In this document: positions 24,101 through 35,007 of the stretch, one piece after another
Layout of the letters: each line of letters starts with the position of its first letter
Numbering within the stretch: the first letter of the stretch is position 1
Assembly: GCA_030737835.1 (NCBI GenBank)
Contig: JAUJYN010000031.1
Coordinates: forward strand, 1,757,608 to 1,821,607
Direction: 5' to 3'
Origin: Acorus gramineus
Lineage: Eukaryota > Streptophyta > Magnoliopsida > Acorales > Acoraceae
Length of the DNA: 64,000 nt
The notes under the pieces: model-generated
Databases searched by the model: none
What the model was told of the DNA's origin: nothing
The model's input: the letters and a program-made list of their open reading frames with translations, nothing else
Translations under genes and position numbers: made by a program

Positions 24101-25330
24101 TGCCGCCTTAGATTTGTATGCTAGGTATATGCACCCTTACATCATATTCTCTGAGGCCTATGCATGCCTAGACACCTTTCCCCGACCTGTGCATGTTCCC
24201 ACCTAGTTTAATTTAATTAAATCAATGTGAGCATGTCTTAAAGAATATTATAACCTTGTTGTTATAATATATGTCTCCCCGCATCTTAGTTATGCGCCCT
24301 GGAGGAATTCTTGTGAATTCATGACATTATATAGCGTTACCATCGGTGTCGACGGATCCATGAGGATCGTATCGGTGTGAGTAGACTGTCTTCTCCTTAT
24401 TGGTTGGATCCGATGTAGGTACTCCCCGGCGATGGCTGACCTGACAGAGGGCTTCCGTCCGGTACCTCCGATGTGTTCGGACAGTATTGGTAGTTGGAGT
24501 GGACTAGATTGAGGCTACGAGGTTGGGAAAGGGCTACCGGGTGGACCAGGGGTAGGAAAGCGGTCTAGTATGCCCCAAGAGGCCTATGTCACCCCTCGGA
24601 AAGGGTGAGGGTGAGGGGAGGGAAAGTGGGTTGGCGATGAGACGACCCACTAGAATGTGTAGTTGCTCCCGTGTTAGGGGCTATAATTAATTGAGGTTAA
24701 TATGAATTGTGATGCATGGGTTGTGCTATTCACTGAGCGTGTGGCTCACCCCTCGCATATATTTTTTTCTCCAGTGATATCTGAGTCGGATCTGAAGGAG
24801 GAGCTCCCCGAGCACATCAGCAGTAGTGGAGCAGCGTCACGTTCTGCGAGTGAGAGGCCATCAGCATCCCCTTTTGATTGTATGTATTGTATTCCGTGCT
24901 TGGGCACATGTTTGTATTATATTTGGATGTCGTTGTATATATTGGCTCTCACAGGACAGTTGATTATGTATCGGGTCTGTAATATGTCTTTTGAATTACA
25001 GACTCAGTCTTTTAGCTTCCGCTATTTGTATATATTATGTCAGCCACCTTTCTGTCTGTGTTGTCATTTTTGATGTTGTATAGAGTATTTTATTGATCTC
25101 CTGTATAGGCAGCTGATATCATATATACCATTGCCGCGTCTCGGGGACGGCCGCCCTAGGGCGTGACCCATAACATGCAGCTAGATTTTCAATCGGAGTA
25201 CTCGAACTCATACAGATAGCTAAAAGTCCAAAATTTTAGCGGCTTCGATCGAAAAAAGAAAAATTGGAAAACTACCAGAAATGACCCAAAGGTGACCAAT
25301 AGGCAAAAAAAAAATGACACATATATAACA

Positions 25331-25345
25331 TTCTTCCCCCCTTAG
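25331..25345 (-). other. Polypurine tract of chromovirus F
   Basis: The minus strand reads AAGGGGGGAAGAA immediately before the 3' LTR start at 25330. This is the plus-strand primer site for reverse transcription. The same sequence precedes the 3' LTR of element B at 44640-44655. Confidence 0.85.
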
Positions 25346-25379
25346 GAAATTTTGTCAACAAAATTTAATACAAAAACAT

Positions 25380-25857
25380 CTAGGAAGGGAAAAGATGTGG
25401 ATATGCGCCACGCATGGCGTCCTCGCGCTCCCAAGTGGCCTCGGCACCAGAACGGTGCTGCCATCGCACCTTAACCAACTGGACGGTCTTGGTGCGGAGC
25501 CTCTTCTCGCGTCGGTCCAGGATCTCGATCGGCTGCTCCACGAATGACAAGTCCGGCTCGAAGACGAGCGGCTCGAACGGAATAACGTGAGTAGGATCGT
25601 GGACGTAACGCCTCAGCTGCGAGACATGGAAGACGTCATGGGCTTGAGCCAACTGTGGGGGCAGGGCTATGCGATAGGCCACCTCTCCAATCCGCTCAAG
25701 GATGAGAAATGGCCCAATGTAACGCGGACTTAGCTTGCCCCGCACACCGAAACGGAAGATGCCCTTTGTCGGGGACACCTTCAGGAAAACATGGTCACCA
25801 ACCTCGAAGGCGAGCTCACGGCGACGACGATCGGCGTAGCTCTTCTGACGGCTCTAA
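25380..25857 (-). pseudogene. Integrase C-terminus and chromodomain of chromovirus F
   Basis: The open block 25778-25380 starts in the conserved SPTKGIFRFGVRGKLSPRY region, followed by the YIGPFLILERIG segment of the integrase C-terminal domain. It ends with a chromodomain-like stretch of about 50 residues (FVEQPIEILDRREKRL, then VQLVKVRWQH, then ATWERED). The aromatic/WE pattern is that of plant Tekay-clade chromodomains, which are thought to steer integration toward heterochromatin. A stop at 25857-25855 separates it from the upstream ERIRIA segment, so the polyprotein is broken. The final stop is at 25380. Confidence 0.8.
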
Positions 25858-25872
25858 GCGATTCGGATACGC

Positions 25873-27111
25873 TCACGAATCGTCTTGACCATCTCTGAGG
25901 TCTGGTCCCTCCAACTGGAGCTCTCCAACCTCATCCCAACACAAGGGGGACCTGCAGCTGCGGCCATAGAGCGCTTCATATGGTGCCATCCGAATACTCG
26001 AGTGGTAGCTGTTGTTGTAGGCGAACTCCACCAACGGGAGATGCCTCTCCCAACTGCCCCCAAAGTCGAGAACGCAAGCTCGCAGCATGTCCTCCAGGGT
26101 CTGTATCGTCCTCTCCGACTGGCTGTCCGTCTGCGGATGAAACGCTGTACTGAAGTGGAGGTTCGTACCAAGGGCGTGCTGAAGGCTACGCCAGAACCTC
26201 GAAGTAAACCTCGCGTCTCTATCAAAAATGATGCTGACGAGAGTGCCATGGAGACGAACAATCTCGGAGACAAACAACTGTGCCAGGGTGTCCAGAGAAT
26301 TGGTGAGTCGAATGGGGAGGAAATGAGCGGACTTAGTCAGTCGGTCGACGATCACCCAGATGGTATCGCAACCCGAACGTGACCTCGACAAACCCGAAAC
26401 GAAGTCCATGGTGATCTGCTCCCACTTCCACTGAGGAATCTCAATGGACTGCAGCTTCCCTGCAGGACGCTGATGTTCCGACTTCACCTGTTGGCATACT
26501 AAGCAACGGGCAATGAAACGGCCAATATCCGCCTTCATCCCGCGCCACCAGTAGCCACGACGAAGGCCCCTGTACATCTTCGTGCCACCAGGATGCACTG
26601 TGTACCTCGAACGATGGGCCTCGTCCAAGATCTTCTGCTTCATCTCTGCGTCGTCAGGAATGCATACTCGACCTCTGAACTGTAGGATTCTGTCCTCGCG
26701 AATCTGGTAGTCCCGACGCTCACCCCGGGTGACGCCTTCAGAGAGGACTAGAAAGTGAGGATCCTGCCCCTGAGCCGTGCGGATCTCGTCGAGAAGAACG
26801 GGCTGCACCACTAGCCTGGCCAAAAAGCCACCCGCAGGTGTCTCTCGAACGCTGATCCAGCAAGCAGCCTCCTCCAGAAGCCTCCAACGACGTACAGCCA
26901 AGTGGGCGGCCATGCCCAAGGGCTGCCTGCTGAGAGCATCGGCCACGACATTCGCCTTACCCGGATGGTAAGCGATGTCACAGTCATAGTCCTTCAGGAA
27001 CTCGACCCAACGTCGCAAAGCATGTTGAGGTCCGGCTGGGACTGCAAGTAAGTCAGGCTCTTGTGATCCGTGAAGAGCTCGAACTCCTCGCCATAGAGGT
27101 AGTGCCTCCAC
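25873..27111 (-). pseudogene. End of RNase H and integrase of chromovirus F
   Basis: This 412-codon open block begins, past about residue 30, with the RNase H tail ([19 protein letters not shown], then ADALSR). Integrase follows, with zinc-binding H166, H173, C203, C206 and the catalytic triad D236, D297, E333 (spacings 60 and 35, as expected). The usual DGQSER is DSQSER. It is separated from the upstream reverse transcriptase block by a frameshift near 27020-27030 and runs out of frame at about 25873, before the C-terminal domain. Confidence 0.85.
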
Positions 27112-28253
27112 ATCTTCAGCCCAAAAATGATCACTGCTAACTCCAAGTCGTGGGTGGGGTAATTCTGCTCATGGGGCTTCAACTGACGCGACGCGTAAGC
27201 CACAACCTTACCGTACTGCATCAGGACGCAACCCAAACTCAACCGCGATGCATCGGAGTAGACTGTGAACCCACCACTCCCAGACGGAATGGTAAGAACT
27301 GGCGCTGAGGTGAGTCTTTGCTTCAACTCCAGAAAGCTCTCCTCGCAAGATGGGGACCACTCGAACCGGACATCCTTCTGAGTGAGGCGGGTAAGAGGCA
27401 CGGCTATCTTCGAGAAACCCTCGACAAACCTCTGATAATAACCCGCCAAACCCAGGAAGCTCCGAATCTCAGTGGGGTTCGACGGTCGCCGCCAATTCGA
27501 CACGGCGAGCGTCTTGTCCGGGTCCACAGATATACCCTCGTCGGAAATCACGTGGCCTAGAAAGGCCATACGCTCCAACCAGAACTCGCACTTACTGAAC
27601 TTGGCGAACAACTGATGTCGGGCCAAAGTCTCCAAGACAGTGCGGAGATGGTCAGCGTGCTCCTCAAGACTCCTCGAGTACACCAGAATATCATCGATGA
27701 AGACTACCACGAAGGAGTCGAGGAAGGGCCAAAACACCCGGTTCATCAGATCCATGAAAGCCGCCGGCGCATTCGTCAACCCAAACGGCAGTACTCGGAA
27801 CTCGTAGTGCCCATAACGGGTATGAAAGGCCATCTTCAGAATATCCGACTCCCGGATCTTCAGCTGATAGTAGCCCAAACGGAGATCGATCTTTGAAACG
27901 ACACGCCCTCCTTGGAGCTGGTCAAACAAATCGTCAATCCGCGGCAAGGAGTACTTGTTCTTTATGGTCCGTTTGTTCAGCTGCCTGTAATCAATACAAA
28001 GACGCAGCGAACCGTCCTTCTTCCGAACGAACAAAACAGGGGCTCCCCACGGAGAGACACTCGGACGTGTGAAGCCCTTCTCGAGCAACTCCTCCAGCTG
28101 CTCCTTGAGCACCTTCAGCTCTGCTGGGGCCATCCGGTACGGAGCTCTCAAAATCGGCTCGGTCCCCGGAATTAGATTAATCTCAAACTCGATCGCGCGA
28201 TCCGGCGGTAGTCCTGGAAGATCATCAGGAAAAACCTCTGGATATTCTGCCAC
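26994..28253 (-). pseudogene. Reverse transcriptase and RNase H of chromovirus F
   Basis: In this 419-codon open block, reverse transcriptase motifs are in order: [16 protein letters not shown] (60-75), [12 protein letters not shown] (84-95), [11 protein letters not shown] (156-166) and the catalytic FIDD at 185-188. The RNase H domain follows with active-site residues D334, E371 and D396 (TDHKSL). All catalytic residues needed for activity are kept here, but the frame is lost at both ends (near 27020 and near 28250), so the polyprotein cannot be made. Sequence type places it with Tekay/Del chromoviruses. Confidence 0.9.
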
Positions 28254-28852
28254 GACGGAGTCTGATTGATATCTGCCCGCAGTGGTGCATCCTCCTCAGC
28301 AATGTACGCCAGAAAACCCTCACATCCTCCCTGAAGGAGTCTCCACGCCTGGATGGATGACACGAACCCCAAAGGGGCTATGTCCCGATCGCCCACGAAC
28401 TGGAAAGATCTCCGACCAGGGATGTGGAAAGACACCGACTTTGCAAAACAGTCGATACTGGCGTGGCTAGCTGAGAGCCAATCCATTCCCAGGATGGCAT
28501 CGAAGTCCGTCATGGCGAGCTCTACCAACTCTAATGGAAACTCATGCTCCGCAATCGCCACGGTACACCCCCGGTAAACAGAACGGAGGAGAATACGGTC
28601 TCCGACGGGCAATGATATCTCCAGCATAACATCAAGAGGGGCGGACACCACGCCCATCCGTCTCGCGAAAACGGGAGACACGAACGAGTGCGTGGCTCCA
28701 GAATCAAATAGCACATATGCAGGGAGCTGGGAGATCAGAACAATACCTCGGACAACGCTACCCGAAGCCTGCGCCTCCTCGGCTGTAAGTGCTGCAACAC
28801 GACCCTGAACAAGCTGCGGCTGAGGAGCAGGGGCACGCCTCGCAGGCTGCAC
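28172..28852 (-). pseudogene. Aspartic protease of chromovirus F
   Basis: The open block holds the retroviral-type protease signature LFDSGATHSFVS near residue 50. It is followed by the expected hydrophobic strands and DAILGMDWL about 70 residues later. It starts just after the gag zinc knuckle and runs into the reverse transcriptase block with a frameshift around 28200-28250. The usual role is cleaving the gag-pol polyprotein. Confidence 0.8.
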
Positions 28853-30094
28853 TGGCTGCCTCCTCTGGTCAACTCGGCCACCCTGTGGCTGCTGCTGCTG
28901 ACGCTGCGGCTGCTGTCAAGGCATAGGGGGTCGGCCAGCATCAGGGCAATCATAAGAAATATGTCCGACCCGCTAGCAAGGGTAACAACGCTGCGTCTCC
29001 GGTCGCCTAGCCTGGACTGGTACTGCAGCAATGGGTGCTGGACCTCGCACTGGCACCACATCGACTGGAGTAGCGGCGGCCGCTGGCTGATCAAAGCGGG
29101 GCCGCTTGCTCTTGCGACGTCCCTGGTCCTGGCTCCTGGGGGGCCTCTGGTCTGCAGAAGGGGTTTGAACCCCCAAAGGAACCCCAAGGTCTCGCTCAAC
29201 TGTCCTCGCACGAGACACCAAGTCTGAGTACCTCGAGAACGCCTGAGAGGTGACGTGCACCCTGATGGTGCTAATGAGACCCCATCTCGAAACGACGGCA
29301 TCGCGTCTCCTCATCCATCACTAAGGCGGGGGCGAACCGAGAAAGCCTCGTGAAACGTGTAGAGTAATCAGCGACTGACATGGAGCCCTGCGTCAGCTGC
29401 TCGAACTCTCGCATCACGATCTAGTGTGTCGAAAATGGGAAGTACTCCTCCAGAAAGTAACTCCGGAATCCAGCCCATAGAAGTCGCCCCACACCCTCGG
29501 GGATGTCCACCGATCGGGTAGCCCACCAGTCGGCGGCGCTACCCTTCAACATGAAGGTGGCCAGTGAGACACGCTGGCGGTCGGTGCAGTGCATGGTCGA
29601 GAAGATCTTGTCTATCTCCATCAACCAACGCTCGGGGGCAAGGGGGTCCGTCGACAAGCCATGGAACTCGGGAGGGTGAAGCTTCAGAAAGGCGGTGAGG
29701 CCGCTCTGATGCACACGTGCAGCCTCTAGCTCCACCTCCCTCTCCAGGGGATCCTGAATTCCCTCTACTGGAATCTCCACTGGGACAGGGGGTACCTCGG
29801 GCACCACCGGTGGATCTGCTACCAAGGGGACCTGCGGAACTGCCTCGCGGGCCGCCCGCAGCTCCTGGATCTCTCGCGCCTGATCAGCCAACGCCCTAGT
29901 CGGGGCCTTGCCCTAGTCTGAGTCTCCAATAGATCTGCGATACGAGCATAAGCACGCTCCCATGCAGGAGGCTCCTGCGCTGGTCCTGGCCCAATAGCCG
30001 AGGACCCTTCAGTAGACTCCTCGCCTCTGGTAGGTTCAGAAACCTCCAAGGCCCGAGGGGGACCACGTCCACGCATCCCTCTGCGAGGAGGCAT
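28853..30094 (-). pseudogene. gag of chromovirus F
   Basis: Translation would start at the ATG at 30094 (MPPRRGMRGRGPP), 96 bases after the primer-binding site, and give an Arg/Pro/Glu-rich N-terminus. The capsid-like core lies in 29891-29421 (FLKLHPPEFHGL, then ERWLMEIDKIF, then KGSAADWW). A zinc knuckle follows at about 28930-28990 (CYPC, a stop, then VGHISYDCPDA). Frameshifts near 29850 and 29400-29310, and stops near 28975 and 28918, break it. It encoded the nucleocapsid/capsid protein of the particle. Confidence 0.8.
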
Positions 30095-30189
30095 ATCAGC
30101 AACCTAAGAAACAGACACTAGGATCAGAATACTCATATAGAAATCCTAGGACTCATCTCTAAGAAAACAATTGGCTCTGACAGGACCAG

Positions 30190-30201
30190 GCTCTGATACC
30201 A
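30190..30201 (-). other. Primer-binding site of chromovirus F
   Basis: The minus strand reads TGGTATCAGAGC, the complement of the 3' end of plant initiator tRNA-Met, beginning 5 bases after the end of the 5' LTR. It fixes both the LTR boundary and the orientation of the element. Confidence 0.9.
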
Positions 30202-30206
30202 ACTTT

Positions 30207-32853
30207 TGTCACGCCCCAGGGCGGCCGTCCCCGATACGTGGCAATATATATAATATCAGCAGTCCATACACGAGATCAATAAAAGACTCTAAACAACTTC
30301 GAAGATAATAACACAATTAACAATGTAGCTGACATAATATATATACATATAGCGGAAGCTTAAACGACTGAGTCTGTAATTCAAAGACATATTACAGACC
30401 AGAATACATAATCAACTGTCCTGTGAGAGCCAATATAAACAAAGACATCCATATACAAGTATTGTGCCCAAGCACGAATAACAATACATACTAGCAAAAG
30501 AAGGGGATGCTGATGGCCTCTCACTCGCAGAACCCAAAATGCGAACGCTGCTCCGCTACTGATGTGATGCCTCGGGGAGCTCCTCCTTCAGATCCGACTC
30601 AGTAACAACTGGAGAAAAAGATATGGGGTGAGCCACACGCTCAGTGAATGGCACAATCTATGCAACACAACTCATATTAACCTTAAAATAATAAAAGTCC
30701 CAAAATGGGAGTAACTGCACAATTTGGTGGGTCGTAGCATCGCCGACCCACCCCACCCTCACCCTCACCCTTTAGAGGTGATATAGGACTTTTGGGACAG
30801 ATTAGACTGCTCCACACCCTTGGTCCACCGGTAGCCCTTTCCCCGGGTAGCCTCTACCTGGTATACTCCCATGGTCAGTACGTTCCCGAATGCATCGGTA
30901 GTACCTACGATGGGAGCCCTCTGTCAGGACAGCTTTTCCCAACCCGGTTAGTTCCTACTCGGATCCAACGAAGGGGAGAAAACAACCTACTCTCACGGAT
31001 ACGATCCTCTTGGATCCGTCGACAACGATTACTAACACTACTAAGGAAATGAATTCTCAAGAATTCCTCCAGAGCGCATAACTAAGATGCGGGAAAAACA
31101 TACATTATAATAACAAGGTTATAATATTTCTAAGGCATGCTTATACTAGCATATTCTCATTTTGATTTAATTAAATTAAACTAGATGGGAAACATGCATA
31201 GATCAAGGCTTTTCAAGCATGGGACATGGTGTCTAGGCATGTATGGGCCTCTATACATGATACATGGATGTATATCCCTAGCATACAATGTCTAACATGG
31301 TATGGTTACATCATAGCAAAGCATGCATTAACATAAGTTTTCATTCACACAAGTTAATATGTAGTTATGGTGCCCCAGGGGAGGGCAATGCACGCCTACG
31401 TGCATCGAACGCCTCCCTACTGGGTTGGATTGACCCACTCACCGCAACCCGGGTCATTGCGTGACCGTTCGCCAAGATCTGCAAGACAAGGGCATTCAAT
31501 ATGGTGAGTAAACTACACAAATATACATGAAATTTACTAGAAATGCCAAAAACTCGGACAAGCATGCATACGGGCTCGCACGCATGCGAGTACGCACGTA
31601 CGCACGCAAGTCCGAGTGCCCCGACACCTACCCGAACCCTCGGGCAGCCACACGCATGGCCCCCCGCACGCGTACGCACGCGCAAGCACGCACGCACGCG
31701 CCCCAGCACCCCTTGGCGCACTGCCGTGCTCCCATCCGCGCGCCCAGATGCGCTGCCGCGCGCGCGCGCACGCTCGCGGGCGCCCACGCGCACTGCGTGT
31801 CCTGCCCGCGCGCACTCGCGCACACGTTCGCGCACCTGCGCGTACGCTCGCGCGCCCGCCAGCGCGCCTGACTGTGCACTCCAGTGCTCCCCTACGCGCA
31901 CAGACGCGCGTGCACGCGCGCGGATGGCCCCGCGCGCGCGCCCAACCTCCCCCACCCCCTCCTCAGCCCACACACTAACCCTAAACCCTATGCATGGCAT
32001 GCATGAACACCCTAAGAGCCTTTATCAACCATTTATACAAGGATAAGGGAGGAGGAGAGCTTACCAAAGGGGGGAAAGAAAGGGGAGGTATTCGGGTGCC
32101 CTTGATGCACCAAACCACCTCAACCGCCACCTCCAACACCACCACCTCCTCAGCCACTCCTCAAGCCTTTATTGGCTGAAAACAGGGGGGGGGGGGGAGA
32201 GGCATGAGAGGGAGTTAGAGAGAAGAGAATCAAAGCACAACAACAACTCTCAAAGCTTGCACACACATACCTTTCTCTTTTTTTTTTTCTTCTTTTAAGT
32301 GATTCTTCTTCTCCTTCTTGTTCTTCTCTACTTAGCAAATAAAATAAAAGGGGAAGTGAAGGAGGGAGTGAGAGGGAGAGGAGGAGAAGGGGACGCCCAC
32401 ATATAGTGCTCACACACTCACACACACACTCACACACACACTTACATTAAATGGTGAAAAAGGGGGTGGGTGGGGATTGACTTGAGTCAACCCAACCAAA
32501 CTAGCAAACAAAACCCTTGACTAGTCAAAAGTCATCTTTGACTAGTCAAGGTCTTCATTGACTTGGTCCAAGTCATCCTTTGACACTTCAAAATCGGTCA
32601 AAACCCAGACACGATTCGGAACTGCAAAATTTTCTAAAACGTAATCAGAACTCGATGAAATTTCTGTGGGCAATACCAAATGGTACCAGGACCCATAACA
32701 TGCAGCTAGATTTCCAATCGGAGTACTCGAACTCATACAGATAGCTAAAAGTCCAAAATTTTAGCGGCTCCGATCGAAAAAAGAAAAATTGGAAAACTAC
32801 CAGAAATGACCCAAAGGTGACCAATAGGCAAAAAAAATGACACATATATAACA
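30207..32853 (-). mobile_element. 5' LTR of chromovirus F, 2647 bp, intact
   Basis: On the + strand it reads from TGTCACGCCCCAGG at 30207 to acatatataaca at 32853. It matches the split 3' LTR (2650 bp) throughout with scattered differences. It is followed by the TSD CTCCT at 32854-32858. It contains the G-quadruplex-prone run (30756-30775), the CG-rich leader block (31555-31960), a telomere-like telo-box (31975-31990) and a TATA box. Confidence 0.9.
32029..32037 (-). promoter_or_regulatory. TATA box in the 5' LTR of chromovirus F
   Basis: The minus strand reads TATAAATGG. About 40-55 bases downstream on that strand lies TAGGGTTTAGGG, which includes the telo-box (AAACCCTA) known from 5' regions of many plant housekeeping genes. 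The identical arrangement is in the 3' LTR at 18346-18354. The transcription start is inferred at about 32000. Confidence 0.5.
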
Positions 32854-32898
32854 CTCCTGAAGTTCAGTTCTTCCGGTCTCCCAAATTATCGAGACACC

Positions 32899-32913
32899 AA
32901 AAGAAGGGGGCAT
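32899..32913 (+). other. Polypurine tract of Tat element A
   Basis: AAAAGAAGGGGGCAT immediately precedes the 3' LTR start at 32914. It marks + strand orientation for element A, agreeing with its pol. Bases 32859-32898 before it are remaining Tat spacer. Confidence 0.85.
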
Positions 32914-33737
32914 TGTGGGAGACCAAATTCGTTATACAACGGAATAAGGAATAAGGTTGCATAAATATGAGAGAATTAAGCATAGATACGACTATCGGTA
33001 ATCAACAAGCAAATTAGATTAGAAAAGCCCAGCGGCCCAAATTACCACCAGGTCAGACTAACGAATACTCTAGTCGGACTCCCACACAGGTCGGATGATT
33101 AGTTCATGAGCCTACCGAGGTCGGACAAATGCTATTGCCCGACCAGGTTAGAATGGTCGAGTATATAAACCCCACCAGAAGTATGAGCCGTCCAAGCCAT
33201 AACATCCAGACTAGTATGAAGGTCGGCCATGTATCCACGTCTGTAAAATAACAGTAGACCAGGAGAATATTCCATGACGTAGGAAAAGTACTAGTTGTCA
33301 GGAAATCAGTTACAATGTGACAATCCCTAGGTGACACGTGTCCACAGATCCGAGAGCCACGTGGAGATTCCATCTCACGATATGCTCACTCCTCAAGGCT
33401 AAGCTCGGCACGCCCCTTTTCTAGTATAAAAGGGGGACATCTCCTCCCCCTCAAGTTATGCTCTCTCTCTCCCCCGCTTTTGCTCAAGAATTCTAAGGTC
33501 CTCTTCTCATAAAAAAAAACCACTGACATGAGCGTCGGAGGGCCGTTAGCTAGCACCGAACTGGTGTGAGTTTCACGTGACCAAAGGTCGAAGACGAAGG
33601 AGGGCAATGTGAGTGTACCAAGCCTTGCTTCGGTTCATCGTGAAGAGGAATCAGTTGCAACTTCTTGGACCTACATCAAAAGCCCGGATCAATGTTGATC
33701 CAGCCCAAGAGGGGAAGACTTGATTTTCTCCCCCACA
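32914..33737 (+). mobile_element. 3' LTR of Tat element A, 824 bp
   Basis: It starts TGTGGGAGACC and ends TCTCCCCCACA, short inverted termini typical of LTRs. A TATA box (TATAAAAGGGGG) is at 33425-33436, followed by a CT-rich leader. Several GGTCGGA motifs lie upstream of it. If a TSD exists, its right copy is ATATG at 33738-33742. The left copy is outside the window. Confidence 0.85.
33425..33431 (+). promoter_or_regulatory. TATA box in the Tat A 3' LTR
   Basis: TATAAAA followed by a G-run and then a ctctctctctcccccgc pyrimidine leader, the usual plant core promoter arrangement. Because this is a 3' LTR, it would drive transcription out into the host island to the right. Confidence 0.6.
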
Positions 33738-34930
33738 ATATGTTTTTTTTTCGAAACTGGTAGACCAAAGCTACCCTAATCTCCATACATATATTAAATC
33801 ACATTAATTCCACCGAGTTTCGTGATTTGAACAGAAATTAGTATCAAAGGAATAAGATGATGATGATGATGAAGAAAATAATAAAATATGGAGCTTGAGA
33901 TTGAGATTCAATACCCAAAAAATGATAGAAAAAAAATACACATAAATTTACCAATGTCAACCATGGTCCTTAGTTTGGTAAGAGGTTAAGGTTTTAAGGA
34001 TAAATTGTTTTAATTTTAGGGGATAAAAAATTCATCAATTTTGTACTTATTCACATTTGTCAAAATTGAGAGAAAAATTGGGAATAATTGTTATTCCAAT
34101 ATTTAGGTGGAACAAAAGATCTCCATTTTCATTTCAAAATCGGGATAATTGTCCACATTTAATCTTGATTATTTTTTTTTACTAAATGGTATAAATTGTT
34201 CTTCCCCACTTATCTCGACAATTATATTTTATCTCACAATTTATCTGCTTGCCACCGAAGTCTTCACCTCATAAGGGTGCCTTCCTTGTTTCAGTTCACA
34301 CATATTTCTGGTTTACCCGACCCTAAAACCTAACAGTATAAAACATCTGTAAAACTAATCAATCAATTGTTTGAATGATGGTTATTGAGAATCGGATATG
34401 AATCAAATTCTTCATTAACAAAAATTATGATTGATTACTTGATAAAAATATTAAATTTAATAAATATAAATAAATTTTATATAATAAAGTTAAGCTATGA
34501 TGTTAAATAAAACTTAAAAATATTAAGATTTAATATTCAAAGATTTTTTAAAATATTTTTTTTTGTAAATTTATTATTTAGTAATAATAATTACTAAATA
34601 ATAAAAATGAATACATGTGTAATATGAGTTTTGGTTAGTAAAAATAATCGAATCTAACATTTTCCATGACAGAACCCAAGCATTTCCCTTGAATGGGGTG
34701 TCTCTTACCAAATGACCCAAGCCATTGGGGACAAAATTCGAAAGAAGTTTTGTAATCCAAGGAAGTTTTGCAAGTTTAATTTATTTAAATAATTTAAATA
34801 AATTATAATAAAATATGTAGGCATTTTGAGATTTCTTGCACACCAAGAGACAAGAACTTTGACCCAACATGCCCTCGACAAAAAACAAAATAAAGAAGAC
34901 CCTTGGTCCCCAAGCTTTCCTACATTCATT
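33738..34930. other. AT-rich intergenic spacer with a perfect 16-bp hairpin
   Basis: No coding or transposon protein is recognised in this low-GC host-like sequence. At 34570-34605 there is a perfect inverted repeat: TTTATTATTTAGTAAT, four-base loop AATA, then its complement. It could be the core of a small MITE or a matrix-attachment-like AT hairpin. Confidence 0.55.
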
Positions 34931-34937
34931 CACAAAC

Positions 34938-34945
34938 TATAAATA
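34938..34945 (+). promoter_or_regulatory. TATA box of the small host gene
   Basis: CTATAAATAG, the plant consensus, lies 63 bp upstream of the last base before the ATG at 35008. The start of transcription would fall near 34970, leaving a leader of about 35-40 bases. Confidence 0.6.
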
Positions 34946-35007
34946 GAAGAATAAAATGCTATGCCCACATCAAATAAATAAAAAAGCCTCTCAAACAGCT
35001 TGCAACA

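Larger units (their letters stand above)
19013..25168 (+). mobile_element. Solo chromovirus LTR, + strand, split by a further LTR
   Basis: The parts are 19013-19816 and 23303-25168, 2670 bp together, close to the 2.65-kb LTR of F. It starts TGTTATATATGTGTC and ends GGGCGTGACC, the terminal CA having changed to CC. The TSD is CATAA at 19008-19012 and 25169-25173. It is inserted in the 3' LTR of F in the opposite orientation. No internal region is present. It carries the usual G-rich run at about 24600-24625. Confidence 0.85.
16520..25330 (-). mobile_element. 3' LTR of chromovirus F (split: 16520-19012 and 25174-25330)
   Basis: On the minus strand this LTR starts TGTTATATATGTGTC at 25330, right after the polypurine tract, and ends at 16520 (TGTCAC on the + strand). 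It is interrupted by the + strand solo LTR 19013-25168 plus one TSD copy. The flanking sequence ggacccataa / catgcagctag is continuous in the intact 5' LTR at about 32690-32712. The TATA box is at 18346-18354 (minus). A CG-rich leader block lies at 17860-18290. Confidence 0.9.
16520..32853 (-). mobile_element. Tekay/Del-type chromovirus F, complete two-LTR copy with nested insertions
   Basis: Both LTRs, primer-binding site, gag-pol with chromodomain and polypurine tract are present on the minus strand. The element is flanked by the TSD CTCCT at 16515-16519 and 32854-32858. After subtracting the nested solo LTR, the two LTRs are 2650 and 2647 bp and the internal region is 4876 bp. Scattered frameshifts and stops in gag-pol show it is dead. 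It sits between the antisense genes and the 3' LTR of Tat element A. Confidence 0.9.
4770..33737 (+). mobile_element. Tat-lineage Ty3/gypsy retrotransposon A (5' part missing, multiply interrupted)
   Basis: The element is recognised by + strand pol remnants with a second RNase H (4770-6792), a long spacer with two antisense extra genes (7826-16207), a polypurine tract (32899-32913) and a 3' LTR (32914-33737). This layout is typical of the Tat lineage. It was later invaded by a solo LTR (11405-15170) and by chromovirus F (16520-32853). Removing both rejoins the antisense gene and the path to the 3' LTR. The LTR, gag, protease and reverse transcriptase of the 5' half are not in the window. Confidence 0.75.

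Noticed and set aside
25885..28470. ORFs on the + strand opposite the chromovirus pol
   Set aside because: They are shadows of the real minus-strand reverse transcriptase and integrase, with no recognisable motif and no promoter.
30190..30201. tRNA-Met-like match
   Set aside because: Only the 12 bases of a primer-binding site match. No tRNA cloverleaf can be drawn around it.
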